Shown in pieces: positions 24,301 through 36,411 of a DNA stretch of 64,000 nt. Position 1 is the first letter of the stretch, and every line of letters begins with the position of its first letter. This DNA comes from Hofstenia miamia. Lineage: Eukaryota > Xenacoelomorpha > Acoela. A model generated the notes under the pieces. That model searched no databases. It had not been told where the DNA came from and saw only the letters and a list, made by a program, of their open reading frames with translations. Position numbers and translations under genes: made by a program. The DNA is taken from contig SCFE01000030.1 in NCBI GenBank assembly GCA_004352715.1, positions 423,158-487,157 of the forward strand, in the 5' to 3' direction.

Positions 24301-27300
24301 CCAAAATGATTTACACGTATACAGATTTTCTGCCCGATTCACTTGTTTGTAGGTTTCTGTTAATTATTTGAAGTTATTTTAGCAAATTCTAATTATACAA
24401 CGACTTGGTATTTTATGAAATTTGTAAATATGAGCTAAATACCAAACCTAAGCAAAACATTTAGTTTTTAAATTACGTTCCCCCAAATTAAGTTATAATG
24501 CATGAATGTACAGTATTGCATTGCAAGCGTTGGTAATTTGTTAGTGACAAATATGAGACACTTATTCCATGACAACCATTTTAGCATTAGAATTTATTGC
24601 AAGCTATGGTAATCTCAGGTTTGAATTTTTTGCATTTGCCAATTATATATATTTATTGATTATATAATTTGTTTGCAAACATTTCGAAGCAAATATCAAT
24701 AATCTTTGAGCAATTGTTTCAATGTGCTATAGTTTTTATTGCTTTCTAGATGTACTACAGGAATTAGTAATATATTATTGAAACGCTACCAATAGATTAT
24801 TGCTAACCCAATAAATTAGGCCATTTTTTTCGTTCACACAATAGATTATTACCAATATTATTTTTCCAATTCGATGTTATCCATATAAATTAATCACAAC
24901 TAAGTAAAGTTTGATATTCCGCTTCTAATTTGTAGTAAAATGCCATTTTGAAATATTTTTATTCCGTCACTTGCCAAAAGAGTATATTTCAAAGTATACT
25001 TGATTAAATCCGAATAAATATACTAAGTACGTCAAAGCGCTGTGTATGTAAAATGTCATAATTTTTATTTGCTATATATATATATATATATTATAGGTGT
25101 GCGGTACCGTGTCTGGTACCGCAGAGACTGGAACCAAATACTAGACGCTACCAGGACCTAAATTTGCACAATATCAAGAATTTTCATATATATATATATA
25201 TACATTTTTGCTATTTATCTTCATTAAAATATATGGGTATTAATGTAAAATTAAGGTTTAAGTTGCGTGATATGATACTATATAGCAATTAAGATAGTTA
25301 ATGCTTTGTATGTATTTTAATGGTCTCTCATTTTATTGGCATTCAAATTAATCATATTAAATATTAAATACATAAATCATAACGTTTTTGAGTTAAGTTA
25401 AATTTTGGATTTAAAGGCAATTATAACTTTTAGTAATGTCATCTGGGGGACTTTTTATATCTTCAAACAATTTGGCTCATTGTATCGTAGGCTAAGATAG
25501 CCATCTTTTAATTATTCCTAGAAGTGTGGTTTTTCTTATTCAGAAATTTTAGAATTATCTGTGCTGAAAATGTATATATTGTTACTATGAGGTTTAATAT
25601 TAGGAGTATGTTTATGACATATCCCAAATTATTGTAAAATAACAAATACAAATGAAATAAAAAAAATAACATATTTACTCTTGATCAATTAACTATAATA
25701 GTGATAATTTATTGAAAATGTGGTCAAAGGGTATTCGCTTAAACATTTTTGTACATGAAAACAATTTGTTTTGGTCTTAGCATACAGAAATTTTACAGGA
25801 TGAACAAGGAATGATCTATCACTGGAGTACTTTTGGAACTTAAGTAATTCGATGTATATAGGATAACTACGCCTCGACACTGATCTTGGTGCGAGGTCTA
25901 GGAAAGGCTGGAAATCATTAGATGATTTATTAATGAACTTTCAACCCAAGTATTCCAGAGAAAGAGTAATAGTTTTACATTTTCCAAATGAAGATTGATA
26001 TATCCATTTTAGGATGCATCTCTAAAATTGTCTAATGTTTTAAATACATTATTGATAGCTTTTCCAATAGGATAATATCAATCAAATTATTTTCTGGATG
26101 TGTAGGCGGCATAAACCATTTAATATTACAGTGAAATGTAATTCTAAATGCATATATGAATGTTTCGCTTATGTTTTGAACTAAGAAATGAGTGATTGAT
26201 TAAAATGAATTCATCTCATCCAATTGTTATTTAGATCCAAAATTGCAATTTCCAATAACCACATAATTTTTATCCTAGATTTATATTAATCATATAATTT
26301 GACTTTTGTTCCTGATTAAAATTACATTTGGATTTATTTTATTATTAATGTTTATGCTAGAATTAGACGAATCAGAAATATCTAGTTCAAGCAGCATAAT
26401 AGAACGAGATTTATTCGGTTCATTGTAATTTGTTGTTTGCAATCAGCCTGCATTAGTTATAATTTCAAATGTAAATTTCACACTTTGAAGGTATTGCGAA
26501 CATTTCTTTGTCTTCAACAGATTTCATGGCCTTAATTCTTCAGCGTGACCGTTTTGAACATATTGGTGTCTAGTTGAAAGCAGCTCAATCTTTGATTTTT
26601 GTCGGTAAGAAACAACACGAAACTAGTCTGTTATATTCCAGAATTGACCATTTTTGCACCACTGTAATATTGCTGCTAATAAACGCTATAAGAAAATTGG
26701 TTTTTTACCTACTATTCGACCAAAAAGAATAGCTCTCTAAAATTCGTTTAACAATAGACATACTAACAAGATTTGGCAAGACTCATTCAACACGCATTTG
26801 ATTTGTCTGAATGATAACTTTGATGGTATGCAAAATTTTAAGATATTAGTAGAAGTCAATACTTTCTCTTTCTTGATTGTGTTTACAACCGCTGTGACCA
26901 ATTTTCAATATTCGTACTATAGCTCGTTGGGATTCACCGGGCTTTGACAACTTCATCTTTAAAATCGGGCATTTTTTTAATGGCAATGCGTGAAAACATG
27001 TAATTTTTTGAAATGCAGACGTTTGTGGTAAGTCCTTACATAGTGTTTCATCTTAAGTGAACGATATATAATTACAATAGGTGTTAATATTTATGAGGAT
27101 TAGGAATTTATCAATACTTGGAATTATATTTATGAGTTATATGTAATGTTTGTATCCATTGATGACATCTTTTGTTTATAAGTACAAAGAAATAAAAAAC
27201 AATCATTGTTATATCACAAATACTTAAGGCTCATAAAGAAGCGAATTTCCCATTTGACTTCTAGAAATTTTCTAAAAGTTATTTTTTGTACAGAACCTGT

Positions 27301-27391
27301 ATTTCTTATTCAAAATTTATTTGTTTCTTTCATGCTTAAAGTTCCAATTTTAACAAATTAGGATCTACATTTTTGGACATTACTATTATAT
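21385..27391. other. Long intergenic stretch, no supported gene
   Basis: AT-rich DNA with scattered ORFs of 63-71 codons (21,709-21,924, 22,438-22,653, 23,650-23,856 and 25,689-25,880), none with a recognised domain. It contains the second copy of the dispersed repeat (23,989-24,090) and short TA tracts near 25,073-25,091 and 25,186-25,201. Those tracts flank a GC-richer patch built on ggtaccgtgtctggtacc. Confidence 0.4.
23989..24090 (+). repeat. Dispersed about 103-bp repeat, copy 2
   Basis: Direct-orientation homologue of 20,632-20,734, sharing gattaatagttttaacattt at the start and ccaaggttgaaggatcc at the end. Confidence 0.85.
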
Positions 27392-27842
27392 CAGCGGGGG
27401 TGGGCAATAAATAATTGTTGACAAAATATATTGCAATAAGTACAATATAAATAATTTATTTTACGATTTGTAAAATAAAAAGAATTGTTTTTTGACCAGA
27501 AATTTTTGTAAAAAAGGCAAACTTATTGGCATCGCATTGAAGCACAGTCACTTTGTGGTCAATTAACTTTGAGTGTAGTAAGCGGAATATTGTTCTGCTA
27601 AGCCATTTAACGTGTACATTTTACGTTGTGCTTAAACACCATGGTAAAGTCTTCCAATAAAGAAATTGTTACTTACTGCTTCGAAAAGGTCGATTCGGAT
27701 TCATGGCGGTGTAAATGGGGAAATAATTTTAAATTGTTAATAATTTATTGTTGCGATACAATTATTGTTTTTTGACCTTTTTAGATGCAATTATTTATTT
27801 TTACCTCAAAATAATATTGCAATCCAATATTACACACCCCTG
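27392..27842. mobile_element. Candidate hAT-type miniature element
   Basis: The left end CAGCGGGGGTGGGCAATAA and the reverse complement of the right end CAGGGGTGTGTAATATTGG have the CAG...GGGTGKGYAAT form typical of hAT termini. A convincing 8-bp target duplication could not be read, so the exact ends are uncertain. Its right part lies inside the duplicated block that starts at 27,569 and therefore recurs after the N at 28,935. Confidence 0.55.
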
Positions 27843-28934
27843 ATTATCAGTTACATGTTTTCTAAGACTTATGTAGAAGATGATCCAGGACTGAATCAAT
27901 GATCTATGCAACAACCTTCTAAGTAGAGTTGTTGCATTGGATCTCCTATAACTCTGTATTGATATTTCGGAAGGTATTCAGTTCTGAAACGATTGACAAT
28001 TGCTTAGAAATCTTTCTTCCTGGCACCTGCTCATGAATTTTAAAAGACAGCAATGAATTGTGCCTTTGTTTTGTGTAATTATATATTTCATCATTCAACA
28101 ATTCAACCATTCTCAACACATTGTCAATCAAGCAATTGCCCTGTATTAAAGTTGTATATCAAATCTACGATTGTCTAGGAGGAATCCTGTTAAAATTTGA
28201 ATTTAACCAATTAAAATTTATTAATCAGAAGTTTAAGTTTTTGTGTTTGTGCAATCTGTAAGTGAAGCTAGTAACATTTATTTATTAAAATTAGTGCTTC
28301 CAAAGAAACCGAATACGTAGTACTACATATATATTTTATATTTAATTTTAAGGACTGTTAAGAAGAAAGTTTGAAAATGGGCTGTAGTTTACAGAACACT
28401 TAGTAATCCTTCAATTTTGTACCATAGAGTGAGTTACACTTGAAAAAATTCGATAAGATGATCATTCGAACTATTTGAATCTGTGACAAAATTATAGAAT
28501 GATTTAACCAAATGACTACGAGATCAGGTATCTTTCATTGCTGTACTTGCCAGACATAGCATGTGGAAATTCATTCTATTAAACTTCTACTTTTGGATCT
28601 TTTTCTCTTCAATAAATTGTCAAATAATGATTTCGTTTTAAAATCTACAACTTTGTTTACTTTAAGTCTATTCGTCATTCAAATCCAGGAAGTTCAAATC
28701 TTATTATCTTTGAAAGTAAAATTTGTAAAAATTATAAGACTCCTGATATTTTCTCATTGAACTGTTCTATTATTGAAGACGTTAATTAAAATTAATACAC
28801 CAAAGATATGAAACACAATTTAAAAGACTTTTTTGGAATTTTTTCAAGGCTAATTATATTTTTGAAAATCTTTGCAATCATTATATCGTCTGCCCTTGTA
28901 ATTCTTATCACTCAGAACGTCGATTAAACTTTTA
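27569..28934 (+). repeat. 1,366-bp duplicated block, first copy
   Basis: This block is repeated with a constant offset of 1,367 bases (28,936-30,301), with a single N between the copies. Two ORFs inside it (27,946-28,131 minus and 28,563-28,760 plus) recur with identical translations. Neither resembles a known gene. Because the join is one N and no divergence was seen, an unmerged contig overlap is likelier than a genuine tandem duplication. Confidence 0.9.
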
Positions 28935-28935
28935 N

Positions 28936-30301
28936 TTGAGTGTAGTAAGCGGAATATTGTTCTGCTAAGCCATTTAACGTGTACATTTTACGTTGTGCTT
29001 AAACACCATGGTAAAGTCTTCCAATAAAGAAATTGTTACTTACTGCTTCGAAAAGGTCGATTCGGATTCATGGCGGTGTAAATGGGGAAATAATTTTAAA
29101 TTGTTAATAATTTATTGTTGCGATACAATTATTGTTTTTTGACCTTTTTAGATGCAATTATTTATTTTTACCTCAAAATAATATTGCAATCCAATATTAC
29201 ACACCCCTGATTATCAGTTACATGTTTTCTAAGACTTATGTAGAAGATGATCCAGGACTGAATCAATGATCTATGCAACAACCTTCTAAGTAGAGTTGTT
29301 GCATTGGATCTCCTATAACTCTGTATTGATATTTCGGAAGGTATTCAGTTCTGAAACGATTGACAATTGCTTAGAAATCTTTCTTCCTGGCACCTGCTCA
29401 TGAATTTTAAAAGACAGCAATGAATTGTGCCTTTGTTTTGTGTAATTATATATTTCATCATTCAACAATTCAACCATTCTCAACACATTGTCAATCAAGC
29501 AATTGCCCTGTATTAAAGTTGTATATCAAATCTACGATTGTCTAGGAGGAATCCTGTTAAAATTTGAATTTAACCAATTAAAATTTATTAATCAGAAGTT
29601 TAAGTTTTTGTGTTTGTGCAATCTGTAAGTGAAGCTAGTAACATTTATTTATTAAAATTAGTGCTTCCAAAGAAACCGAATACGTAGTACTACATATATA
29701 TTTTATATTTAATTTTAAGGACTGTTAAGAAGAAAGTTTGAAAATGGGCTGTAGTTTACAGAACACTTAGTAATCCTTCAATTTTGTACCATAGAGTGAG
29801 TTACACTTGAAAAAATTCGATAAGATGATCATTCGAACTATTTGAATCTGTGACAAAATTATAGAATGATTTAACCAAATGACTACGAGATCAGGTATCT
29901 TTCATTGCTGTACTTGCCAGACATAGCATGTGGAAATTCATTCTATTAAACTTCTACTTTTGGATCTTTTTCTCTTCAATAAATTGTCAAATAATGATTT
30001 CGTTTTAAAATCTACAACTTTGTTTACTTTAAGTCTATTCGTCATTCAAATCCAGGAAGTTCAAATCTTATTATCTTTGAAAGTAAAATTTGTAAAAATT
30101 ATAAGACTCCTGATATTTTCTCATTGAACTGTTCTATTATTGAAGACGTTAATTAAAATTAATACACCAAAGATATGAAACACAATTTAAAAGACTTTTT
30201 TGGAATTTTTTCAAGGCTAATTATATTTTTGAAAATCTTTGCAATCATTATATCGTCTGCCCTTGTAATTCTTATCACTCAGAACGTCGATTAAACTTTT
30301 A
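28936..30301 (+). repeat. 1,366-bp duplicated block, second copy
   Basis: Second copy of 27,569-28,934. Unique sequence resumes at 30,302 directly after ttaaactttta, the same phrase that precedes the N. That is what an overlap of adjoining contigs would give. Confidence 0.9.
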
Positions 30302-31513
30302 TTAGTTTATTCGAATTTACTTGTAATTTTAATTTCTTGTTTAATAAAAAGTCTCTTAAAAATAATTATAGAAACCAAAAATTATATTATGCTTCCACCA
30401 CCGAATACACCTTTTTTATGTTGAAGACATAACCTATTTCGCAAAAAAGTTATCCTCTATCAGATACCTGATATTGTGATGCCAAGCCTAAGGAAATTCA
30501 ACAATGATCATAGCTTTTACATAGGTATCTTAGGCAGAACCAAATTTGCTCTTAGTGATTATGACAACATTTAACTTATATTTTTCTAGAACAATTTCTT
30601 CTTAGTGCTAACAGATGTATGAAACACTCGCAACTTTGGTTATCTCACAACGCGATGATGTTTCTTTTAAAAGATTTCTGTGCTGTTGGGCTTATATACA
30701 ACACAGAGTATTTTTGCTGTATTTTTTACTTGTAGTGAAATATGGTGAATTGCATAGCAATGCTAAAAAACCAACAATAGAGAAAGTATTAAATTCAAGT
30801 TATGGCAATTTACAAAATGTGTAACTAAAGGTATTTTGTGTAGAATAACTGGGTGCACCCCTGTTCACAGTATTTATAATTCGAATTTTGTCGCTGGAAG
30901 TGACTACGTATTTATTTAAAGTTATTATGAACTTTTCAAGTGACCACAAATTATAAATTCTTTCGATTTAATTTAGTATTGTTATTTATGGAATATTACA
31001 GTTCATTTCAGAAAATTAAACACCGACAAAAATTTATTATTTTTGATAAAAACTTTTAATATATGAATAAGAAACAACTGTAATGATCAATCGCAAGAAT
31101 AAATTGCTTTTGTGTTATTTATAGCAGACGTTGTATTGTATCAAAGCGCTTTCTACTTTTTTAAGTTCCGTTTGAACACTTCAAAGTGACTCGGTTTTGC
31201 TGGTCCCTTGCTAACGTTGATTTTGTAATGATCTACAAGGACTTAATTTGCAATGCTATAACATTTCTCATAGAAAATTACAAGCAATTAAATTTTTATG
31301 GCAAAACATATTGTTCATACCGATAATTGAATTGTTAGCAAATATATTGATTTCAATAATGCGTCAATCTTTGCTAAAATGCTATTTATACATTACAAAC
31401 TAGTGTAGAGTAATTCAGGCCGTGCCTTTTTGCGCTTCTGGAATTATGTACTTTGCTTTGAAACATTCGATTTAATCATTATTTAATATTGCATTTTAAT
31501 AACTTCATTAAGG
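30302..31513. other. Intergenic, no supported gene
   Basis: AT-rich DNA. A 69-codon plus ORF at 30,615-30,824 has no recognised domain. Confidence 0.4.
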
Positions 31514-32265
31514 TAGGTATCGTAATTCCGGACTCGTTTTTCAATCCTAGGATTAAAAATGTCCCAGTCCGGTAATCCCGGAATTTTATCCACTACATTT
31601 TGGACACTATTCATTGCGTGCGGTTCCCTTTTTGTAGAGTACATAAGGGATCTATGCTGTTCTATAGCTACATACAAATGTATTTAGGGGTGTACTTTGC
31701 GTCCTGTAAAAGGAACCCTATTTTAAACAGAAAATGAAATTAAAATCATAAATATTATAGTCTCGTATTGTGTGATATGTTGCATTGCATTTTGAAAACA
31801 TTTTGTTTTAGAAAATGTTATTCCTCTTCACCAATTCAGTATAAAATGTTTTAATCATAGCTGCAAATTTGTAAATCGTCAGCGTTTTTTCAGCCCTGCT
31901 CTGGCCTATATACGACTCAGTGTAGTAGTTTAACATAATAACTTTTATAATATAGCTTTAGATAAAGCAGTTTATTTTCAAAATTTCTAAGGTTTTAGAA
32001 GGTAGTAAAAATTTATTTATCGAACTACGAAAGTATTTTATAATACTAGACTTCCAATTCAGTGTTTATTGAACTTTTCTTCCGGCCATACTATTTGAAG
32101 ACTTATAAATTTCAGTTTCACAATTGGCAGGATTTATTCGTCACGTGATCTCGCTCATCCACTTCTAAAAATGGGTATTATTTGTGGATTTTACAGGCTG
32201 TACACTTAATTACACGTTGGTTTAATATTTCAGTTGTTTCGAGAATCCCGGGATTACGAACCCTA
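31514..32265. mobile_element. Terminal-inverted-repeat element, probably hAT-like
   Basis: The left end TAGGTATCGTAATTCCGGA pairs with the reverse complement of the right end TAGGGTTCGTAATCCCGGGA. The subterminal area repeats the gtaatcccggaat word. The flanking 8-mers cattaagg and caatatgc match at 5 of 8 positions, at best an eroded duplication. The 752-bp body has no transposase coding region. Confidence 0.6.
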
Positions 32266-34091
32266 CAATATGCGTAATATGCCGTTTTTTATGATCAAGA
32301 ATTACTTACTTTTCATGGACTTTTTGTGGCTATTGGGAATTTAATTGTCAAGTGTTGAAAATACAATTTGATTCAATAACTTGCTACTAAAACCAACATA
32401 ATGAAAGCTATATTTACTTCATTTATTATGTGGTTAGCTGTTCGAAAACTTTTCTTTGTTCGTTTTAACCCTAAACAAAATTTACGAAGATTCGAAAAAT
32501 TCTTGGACAATATGGTGAAAACTTTTTGTAACTTTAAGGTCATACGTGAAAATTTAGAGTTCAGCAGCAATATTGTTTTAATCAGGTGACTTAAAATACT
32601 ATATTTTTATTGCATTTTCTTCTATGACATTCAAATTTTTCTTCCTATGGAAGTAAGAACATATTTCTTTGAATAATTCACCTGCATTAGTTTGTGGGAA
32701 AAGTTTTGGGGTATCTTACGCCAGGAATGATCCAATCCAATTACCAATTAGGTGTTCCATATGATATTAACCTTGCACACCACTGCTAAGTAAGGGAAAA
32801 CTTTATTAATTGCTTTGTAATTCAAAATCTAACGCATACACTTAAACTGAAATTATTATTATATCTGTTGTGTTTGTCACTATTTCGACGTCGCATGCAT
32901 GCATTTAAAATCGCTGATTTCTTAATTTCCTGCTGAGTTAATATTACGCAATATCTCGTGCTCGTGCTCATCCGATAAATTTAGAGAGTTATTTATGTTC
33001 AGAATTCAAAGATATCTAGAACCTCTTTCATATTCTTGTTCCAGTTGAAGACCTCCTTAACAAAAAAATATTTAAATGAATTGCACAGTTTCAGCAAAAT
33101 TTTCATAATTTCCAAAATAAATCGTTTTGATTTGGTACTTTCTTTCAGGTTGATTGGCATTCGGACATTATTATTTTGGAAAATTCGCATTAAATGCATT
33201 AATTTTTACATGCCTACGTGTCTATACATTATTCGTAAATGCTTGCCTTTTTCCTATAAACATTGATATTTCTGCTGGAAGTAACGGACACGTCACATGT
33301 ACTAGCAGAACCAGTTGATACAATCTCTTAATTGACAGATTCTCCATCCTCCAAATAGAATAGAACGCCAATGTTCTTCTAGAAACTTCTTCTCCCAGTG
33401 TTACTTGCTATCCCACAGGTCCTACTTTTAAGTAAGCCCTGTAACACATGATTTTCCTTCAACATGTTTATCGTAAATGTTCGCACTTAATCTGTTCAAT
33501 TGCACTTTTTAAACCAAGTCGGCATTTGGACTTCGATCAGAACATAATTTCTGCTTAAAGGGTGCGGACCCACCCTTTAGTATGAACTTCATATTGGCAC
33601 TTAAAATGATGTCAAGAAATTGTGCATACGGCTTGCCCGCACATTCTAAGGTTTGTTAATTTTAAAATAAAACCGTTGCGCGGTAAAATACACGTCTTCA
33701 AACATTTTTCACTTTTGCTATTTATTATGAGCTTTAACTCCAGAGAAATTCCAAGATAATGGTTTAGTTTAAAGAAAGACTAAACTAAATTTGATATAGA
33801 ACTGGTGAGCCAGGGTTGCGGATCGAATAGTTTTCGATCCATATCCAATCCAATCCACAAAAATTTACATGGATCTATCCATAAAGGAGCCATATTCACC
33901 AAGAAAATTTATCCGAAAAAATATTTAAAGCAAACGCCCATTTCTTTAGTTGTTTTGTACAATTCAATAGTAGGGGCCGGCTGTATGACAATTTTGGAAG
34001 TCGGTGCGGTTTAGTTCGGTATCATTCAGAATACCGTGATATCGGTTCAGTATCGGCATGAATAAGAAAAATCAATAACATATTTACCATA

Positions 34092-34132
<41 letters not shown>

Positions 34133-35784
34133 TAAAAACATTAAGAATATATATATATGTGTGGGTGTGTGAAAAACATTAATAATGGCGGCAAGCACTT
34201 GTTATCTAAACAACAAAAGAGAATAATGATTGCATTAGTAAAAAGTGCCGTAAATCATTGTCTATAAGCTGTATCTGTAAAATTCTTACCAAGTTCGGGG
34301 TTAAGTTATATCTTGCAATGTCGAAATGCTGAAAAAATTTACTCAATAATATGACACTAAGTGCACACAGCATTCAATTTTACCATTCTCGATGATATGT
34401 GTTACAGTATGTTAGCGGATTTGGTAATTATGGTTAAATAAAGTTTGTTAAATGAATGGATAACATGTGTTGGGAAGGATAAAATTAGTGTGCCATGGCA
34501 GATGCGCTTGTTCAGACTTGTCAACGAGCCTAGCCGAGAGAAGCCGAGCCAAGTTTGAGCAGAGTATTGGATATACAACTACCTTTGTTAACCAAAGCAA
34601 ATTTATAGTATTTCTTGTTAAATTGATTGTGGTGAGCAAATCTGAGCTGCAGGTGTGAAAAAAGAACTCAGGATACTTAAAGCTACCCACCAATACTCCA
34701 TCACTATAGTGTACAAGTTTTGCGCTCAACAATTGAATATTTTCTAAATATTCTTTGGCATGCAACATACTTGTATATTTATTTTGGCAGACTGGTTTTA
34801 GCCTTCTAGTGAGTCATGATTGTTTGAAGTCAGCCCCAAATAAATTTAGATAATCTGTATGAGATTTGAAAAATATTTTAAACACCATAACTAATGCATG
34901 TCCATTCCACTGATAAGGCTCAACCCACTTGTAAATCTATTAGTAATTTGTTTTTTTAAATCAACTACAATACGACATTTGTCTTAAGCGATTGAATTTC
35001 CGTCAAGTTTTGTGTTTTTAATTCCTTGGGAATTAGTTTTGAAAATAAGCTATCCAAAACGAATTTTCAAGCAACTACTACGTTATTCGTAATGAAAAAT
35101 ATTGAACATTGATAGAAGCAATTCATGTGAATCATCAGTAAAGCCCACCTGTCCTGTCAAAATATGTCGTCGTCTTTCATAAGTGTGCATTGGGCAACAA
35201 GTTGCGTAGGTGAACAATTTTATTGTGGACGTAGGAGTAAAACACAAACTAATAGATTCTTTGAAATGCCAAATGTATAGTTAATAAAGCTTTGAAGTAA
35301 ATATAATTCAATGAGTCAGAAGAAGAAATCCGACTATCTTTCCAAATATATCTTCCCTTAGTCCCATGAATGACACTGTCATGTTCGTTAGAAGCACATC
35401 GTTGTGCGTGAATTAAGGTGCGATCTTGCTTGTGAATGTCGCCATTGAAATAGCATTGCCACTTTCACCACCTGTATATCCAATACCCATTCAATCAAAT
35501 AGAAATTACTATCCGAAGTAATTGCATGTCTGTATTTGTGAAGTAGCCCAAATAAGCAACTCTAAAATGTTGAAAATTATTGTTGCTCATAGATGTGTAG
35601 ATTTCGAAATTATTTACCCTTCAAAACAGCATTTATATAACCTTTTTTCCCGAACTGTAGGAAAGTATATGAACGTGTATATTAAAAAGGCATAAGGGAC
35701 ATATCCTGCCTCCCTCAAAATGATTCTGTCGCCTTGAAAAAAGCAACAGAGGCAGCTGCCCTCCTTATCTTTCTGTTCCGGTCA
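32266..35784. other. Intergenic with fragments of GC-richer repeats
   Basis: No supported gene. At 33,811 the phrase cagggttgcggatcgaat looks like a lone hAT-type terminus, and ggttcagtatcggcatg near 34,050 may belong to the same or another decayed element. A TA tract occupies about 34,095-34,128. A 106-codon minus ORF at 34,448-34,768 has no recognised domain. Confidence 0.4.
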
Positions 35785-36403
35785 GAGATGGGCATCGGTA
35801 CCCGACTTCTGATATCGAGCCGGGTCGCGTACGCTCATTGAGAAGATTCTGTCGGTTAAATGTCTGGTATGATAAACTGGATAAAATGCAGTATTATTTT
35901 TAAGCTACTGAATGAAGACAACTTAAATTATTTTGCGCATATTTTAGTCTCGCAGAAATAAGCATACAAAACTACAACATCAAGGAACATAGGGAATACA
36001 TGATACGTTAATAGCTCTTCATGTTATGTCATTGACCACTCTAATAACGTTTAGGACCCGATTCACATGAGAGTGTTTTTGGAGCAGGTCTTTCAACATA
36101 AATTCTTTAATTACGTCTAATTATTTTTAATTCCTGTAAAGTTAAATACATTCATTTATATGTGAGTGGACATTCTCTCGAATTCTTGTAAGTCTATTGA
36201 GGATTAATTTAATAGCATTTTTTAATTTTACCGCTATTCTGTTTGCATTTATTTGTTTGTGATTCATGTACATTTTTATATTGAGTATTTACTTTTCTTC
36301 AAGTAATGTCGGATAAGTGAATTGATAGCCGAGTCGGGTCGGGTAAAAGAATGAACAGTCGGTTGGGGTTGGGTACAGTTCTTTTATTGAATGCCCATTA
36401 CTG
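35785..36403. mobile_element. hAT-type miniature element with 7/8 target duplication
   Basis: The left end CAGAGATGGGCATCGG and the reverse complement of the right end CAGTAATGGGCATTC match the CAGnGnTGGGCA consensus of hAT termini. The flanking 8-mers gttccggt (35,777-35,784) and gttccagt (36,404-36,411) differ at one base. Subterminal ggtacccgac and gtcgggtcggg words are inverted relative to each other. The 619-bp interior is non-coding. Confidence 0.85.
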
Positions 36404-36411
36404 GTTCCAGT

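Noticed and set aside
27946-30127. Two pairs of identical ORFs as a tandem gene duplication
   Set aside because: They result from the duplicated block across the single N and have no gene-like features.
33811-34070. Possible complete hAT element
   Set aside because: Only one terminus-like sequence is visible; no inverted partner or target duplication could be matched.
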